A stretch of DNA of 64,000 nt from Sporosarcina sp. ACRSL. GTDB taxonomy: Bacteria; Bacillota; Bacilli; Bacillales_A; Planococcaceae. Where the stretch lies: the NCBI RefSeq assembly GCF_022346605.1, contig NZ_JAKRNT010000015.1:1-64000 (forward strand), written 5' to 3'. Shown here one piece after another: positions 63,151 to 64,000 of the stretch; position 1 is the first letter of the stretch; the number at the start of each line of letters is the position of its first letter. The position numbers were made by a program, and so were the translations under genes. Below the pieces are notes generated by a model that was given only the letters and a program-made list of their open reading frames with translations, searched no databases and was not told the origin of the DNA.

Positions 63151-63906
63151 TTATTCCTTCAAACTTTCCTCTAGTTGTTTCTCCTTTGCCAGCTTTCTCT
63201 TAACAGACCAGCTAGACACCCAAATACTGATTTCAAACAAAAGCAATAAAGGAATAATAATCAAAATATCCGAAACAAAATCTGGTGGAGAAATGGACAC
63301 ACCTACAACGACAAGAATAAAGTAAGCGACTTTCCTCATTTTTCGTAACTTATTCGGTGTTACAATTCCTAACTTTGTTAAAAACAGTATGACGACAGGT
63401 AATTCAAATACAATCCCTACAGGAATGAGAAGATTAAACATAAAAGAGAAATATTGCTTCATACCATAAGTTTCAATTGCACCTATAGATTCATTGATAT
63501 TGGCCATGAAGTTCAACATCAAAGGAAATAACAAGAAGTAACTAAAACTGATTCCTGCTAAAAATAGTAAAAAAGAAGCAGGGATAAAAATAATTGTTCC
63601 TTTGGATTCTTCCTCAGATAATCCAGGTTTTACAAATAACCATATTTGATACAATGCGATTGGCAATGTAATGAGTAAGGATATCACTAAGGCACAACTT
63701 AGATAGATCATAAGCCCATCCGTATATCCGAACACATTCCATTCCACACGAGCCGCTGTAGGCTGCGATTTAATAAGAGTTAATAGTTTAGGTGCAAGAG
63801 TAAAACCGATTATTAACGTAACGATAAATGTCACAGCAACAATAATTAGCCGTTTTCTTAACTCTGTTAAATGCTCTACAAGCGTGTACTCTCGTTCTAG
63901 TTCCAT
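63151..63906 (-). CDS. tatC: Twin-arginine translocase subunit TatC, second copy
   Basis: 251 residues, six helices. The N-terminal TLVEHLTELRKRLI and late SISPPDFVSDIL are the TatC hallmarks. The ATG at 63906 is used; the in-frame GTG at 63918 is within GGGTGG, the probable ribosome-binding site. It pairs with the downstream tatA. A dedicated substrate such as PhoD is not visible in the window. Confidence 0.93.
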   Translation of the reverse strand: MELEREYTLVEHLTELRKRLIIVAVTFIVTLIIGFTLAPKLLTLIKSQPTAARVEWNVFGYTDGLMIYLSCALVISLLITLPIALYQIWLFVKPGLSEEESKGTIIFIPASFLLFLAGISFSYFLLFPLMLNFMANINESIGAIETYGMKQYFSFMFNLLIPVGIVFELPVVILFLTKLGIVTPNKLRKMRKVAYFILVVVGVSISPPDFVSDILIIIPLLLLFEISIWVSSWSVKRKLAKEKQLEESLKE

Positions 63907-64000
63907 GCTTCTTACCACCCACTACTTTCGTGTAAATAAAAAAATAGCTCGTCGTCTTGTTACATATGATACATAGTGAGCGTAAAGTATCGCTTCTTAT
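63907..64000. other. Window end, upstream of the second tatC
   Basis: AT-rich, with no supported gene. It probably contains the tatC promoter. Confidence 0.4.

Overview
The window comes from a low-to-moderate GC Gram-positive bacterium of the order Bacillales. The order 5S rRNA, tRNA-Asp, tsaE-tsaB-rimI-tsaD, ABC-F gene (ydiF type), rex, tatA-tatC, CPBP protease, groES-groEL follows the ydi-groESL region of Bacillus subtilis. Gene content and sequence style suggest the family Planococcaceae (Sporosarcina-like). That placement is inference; no marker was compared with a database.

Layout. (1) 1-10.9 kb is a conserved core: rRNA/tRNA end, t6A-modification genes, a DnaA-box cluster, ABC-F, Rex, a Tat translocase, membrane proteins and CIRCE-controlled groESL. 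(2) 10.9-16.1 kb is accessory. A 2.5-kb island sits at the 3' end of groEL, bounded by a perfect 60-bp repeat of the groEL terminus, with a decayed integrase and one Hanks-type kinase gene as cargo. A second decayed integrase end, an HTH/membrane pair, an HD-GYP gene and a cupin remnant follow. (3) 16.2-18.1 kb has a YwaF-type membrane protein, a secreted polysaccharide deacetylase and a 146-bp repeat with inverted ends. (4) 18.3-41.6 kb is a self-contained sigma-54 regulon. It carries rpoN, a PAS/AAA+ enhancer-binding activator and six matches to the -24/-12 consensus. These lie before a four-part D-hydroxyproline dehydrogenase, hydroxyproline epimerase, a cysteine-less epimerase paralogue, a DapA-type deaminase, 2-oxoglutarate-semialdehyde dehydrogenase, two M24 (Xaa-Pro) peptidases, a peptide ABC transporter and prolyl oligopeptidase. 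A protein made of three tandem RidA domains follows. (5) 41.7-64 kb holds a repetitive Lys/Glu-rich protein, a DUF985 cupin, a guanine-riboswitch-controlled nucleoside ABC transporter, a GntP permease/beta-hydroxyacid dehydrogenase/LysR group, a YfcC transporter, a choice-of-anchor protein, a two-component system with a lipoprotein, an ArsR-VOC-SRPBCC operon, a sulfurtransferase and a second Tat pair.

How the genes work together. Region 4 reads as one pathway: import of proline- and hydroxyproline-containing peptides (collagen-type), cleavage next to proline, epimerisation of trans-4-hydroxy-L-proline, oxidation to an imine, deamination and oxidation to 2-oxoglutarate. The triple RidA could clear reactive imine/enamine intermediates. 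A CcpA-type cre site between the -35 and -10 of the rpoN promoter suggests that preferred carbon sources shut off the whole module.

Most unusual items: an 87-bp segment between the GntP and dehydrogenase genes that reproduces, without indels, the 58-nt GTPase-associated centre (L11-binding domain) of 23S rRNA inside its own closing stem; the triple RidA fusion; the epimerase pseudoenzyme; the groEL-integrated kinase island with a homopolymer frameshift; and a MITE-like repeat that supplies terminators to two unrelated genes.
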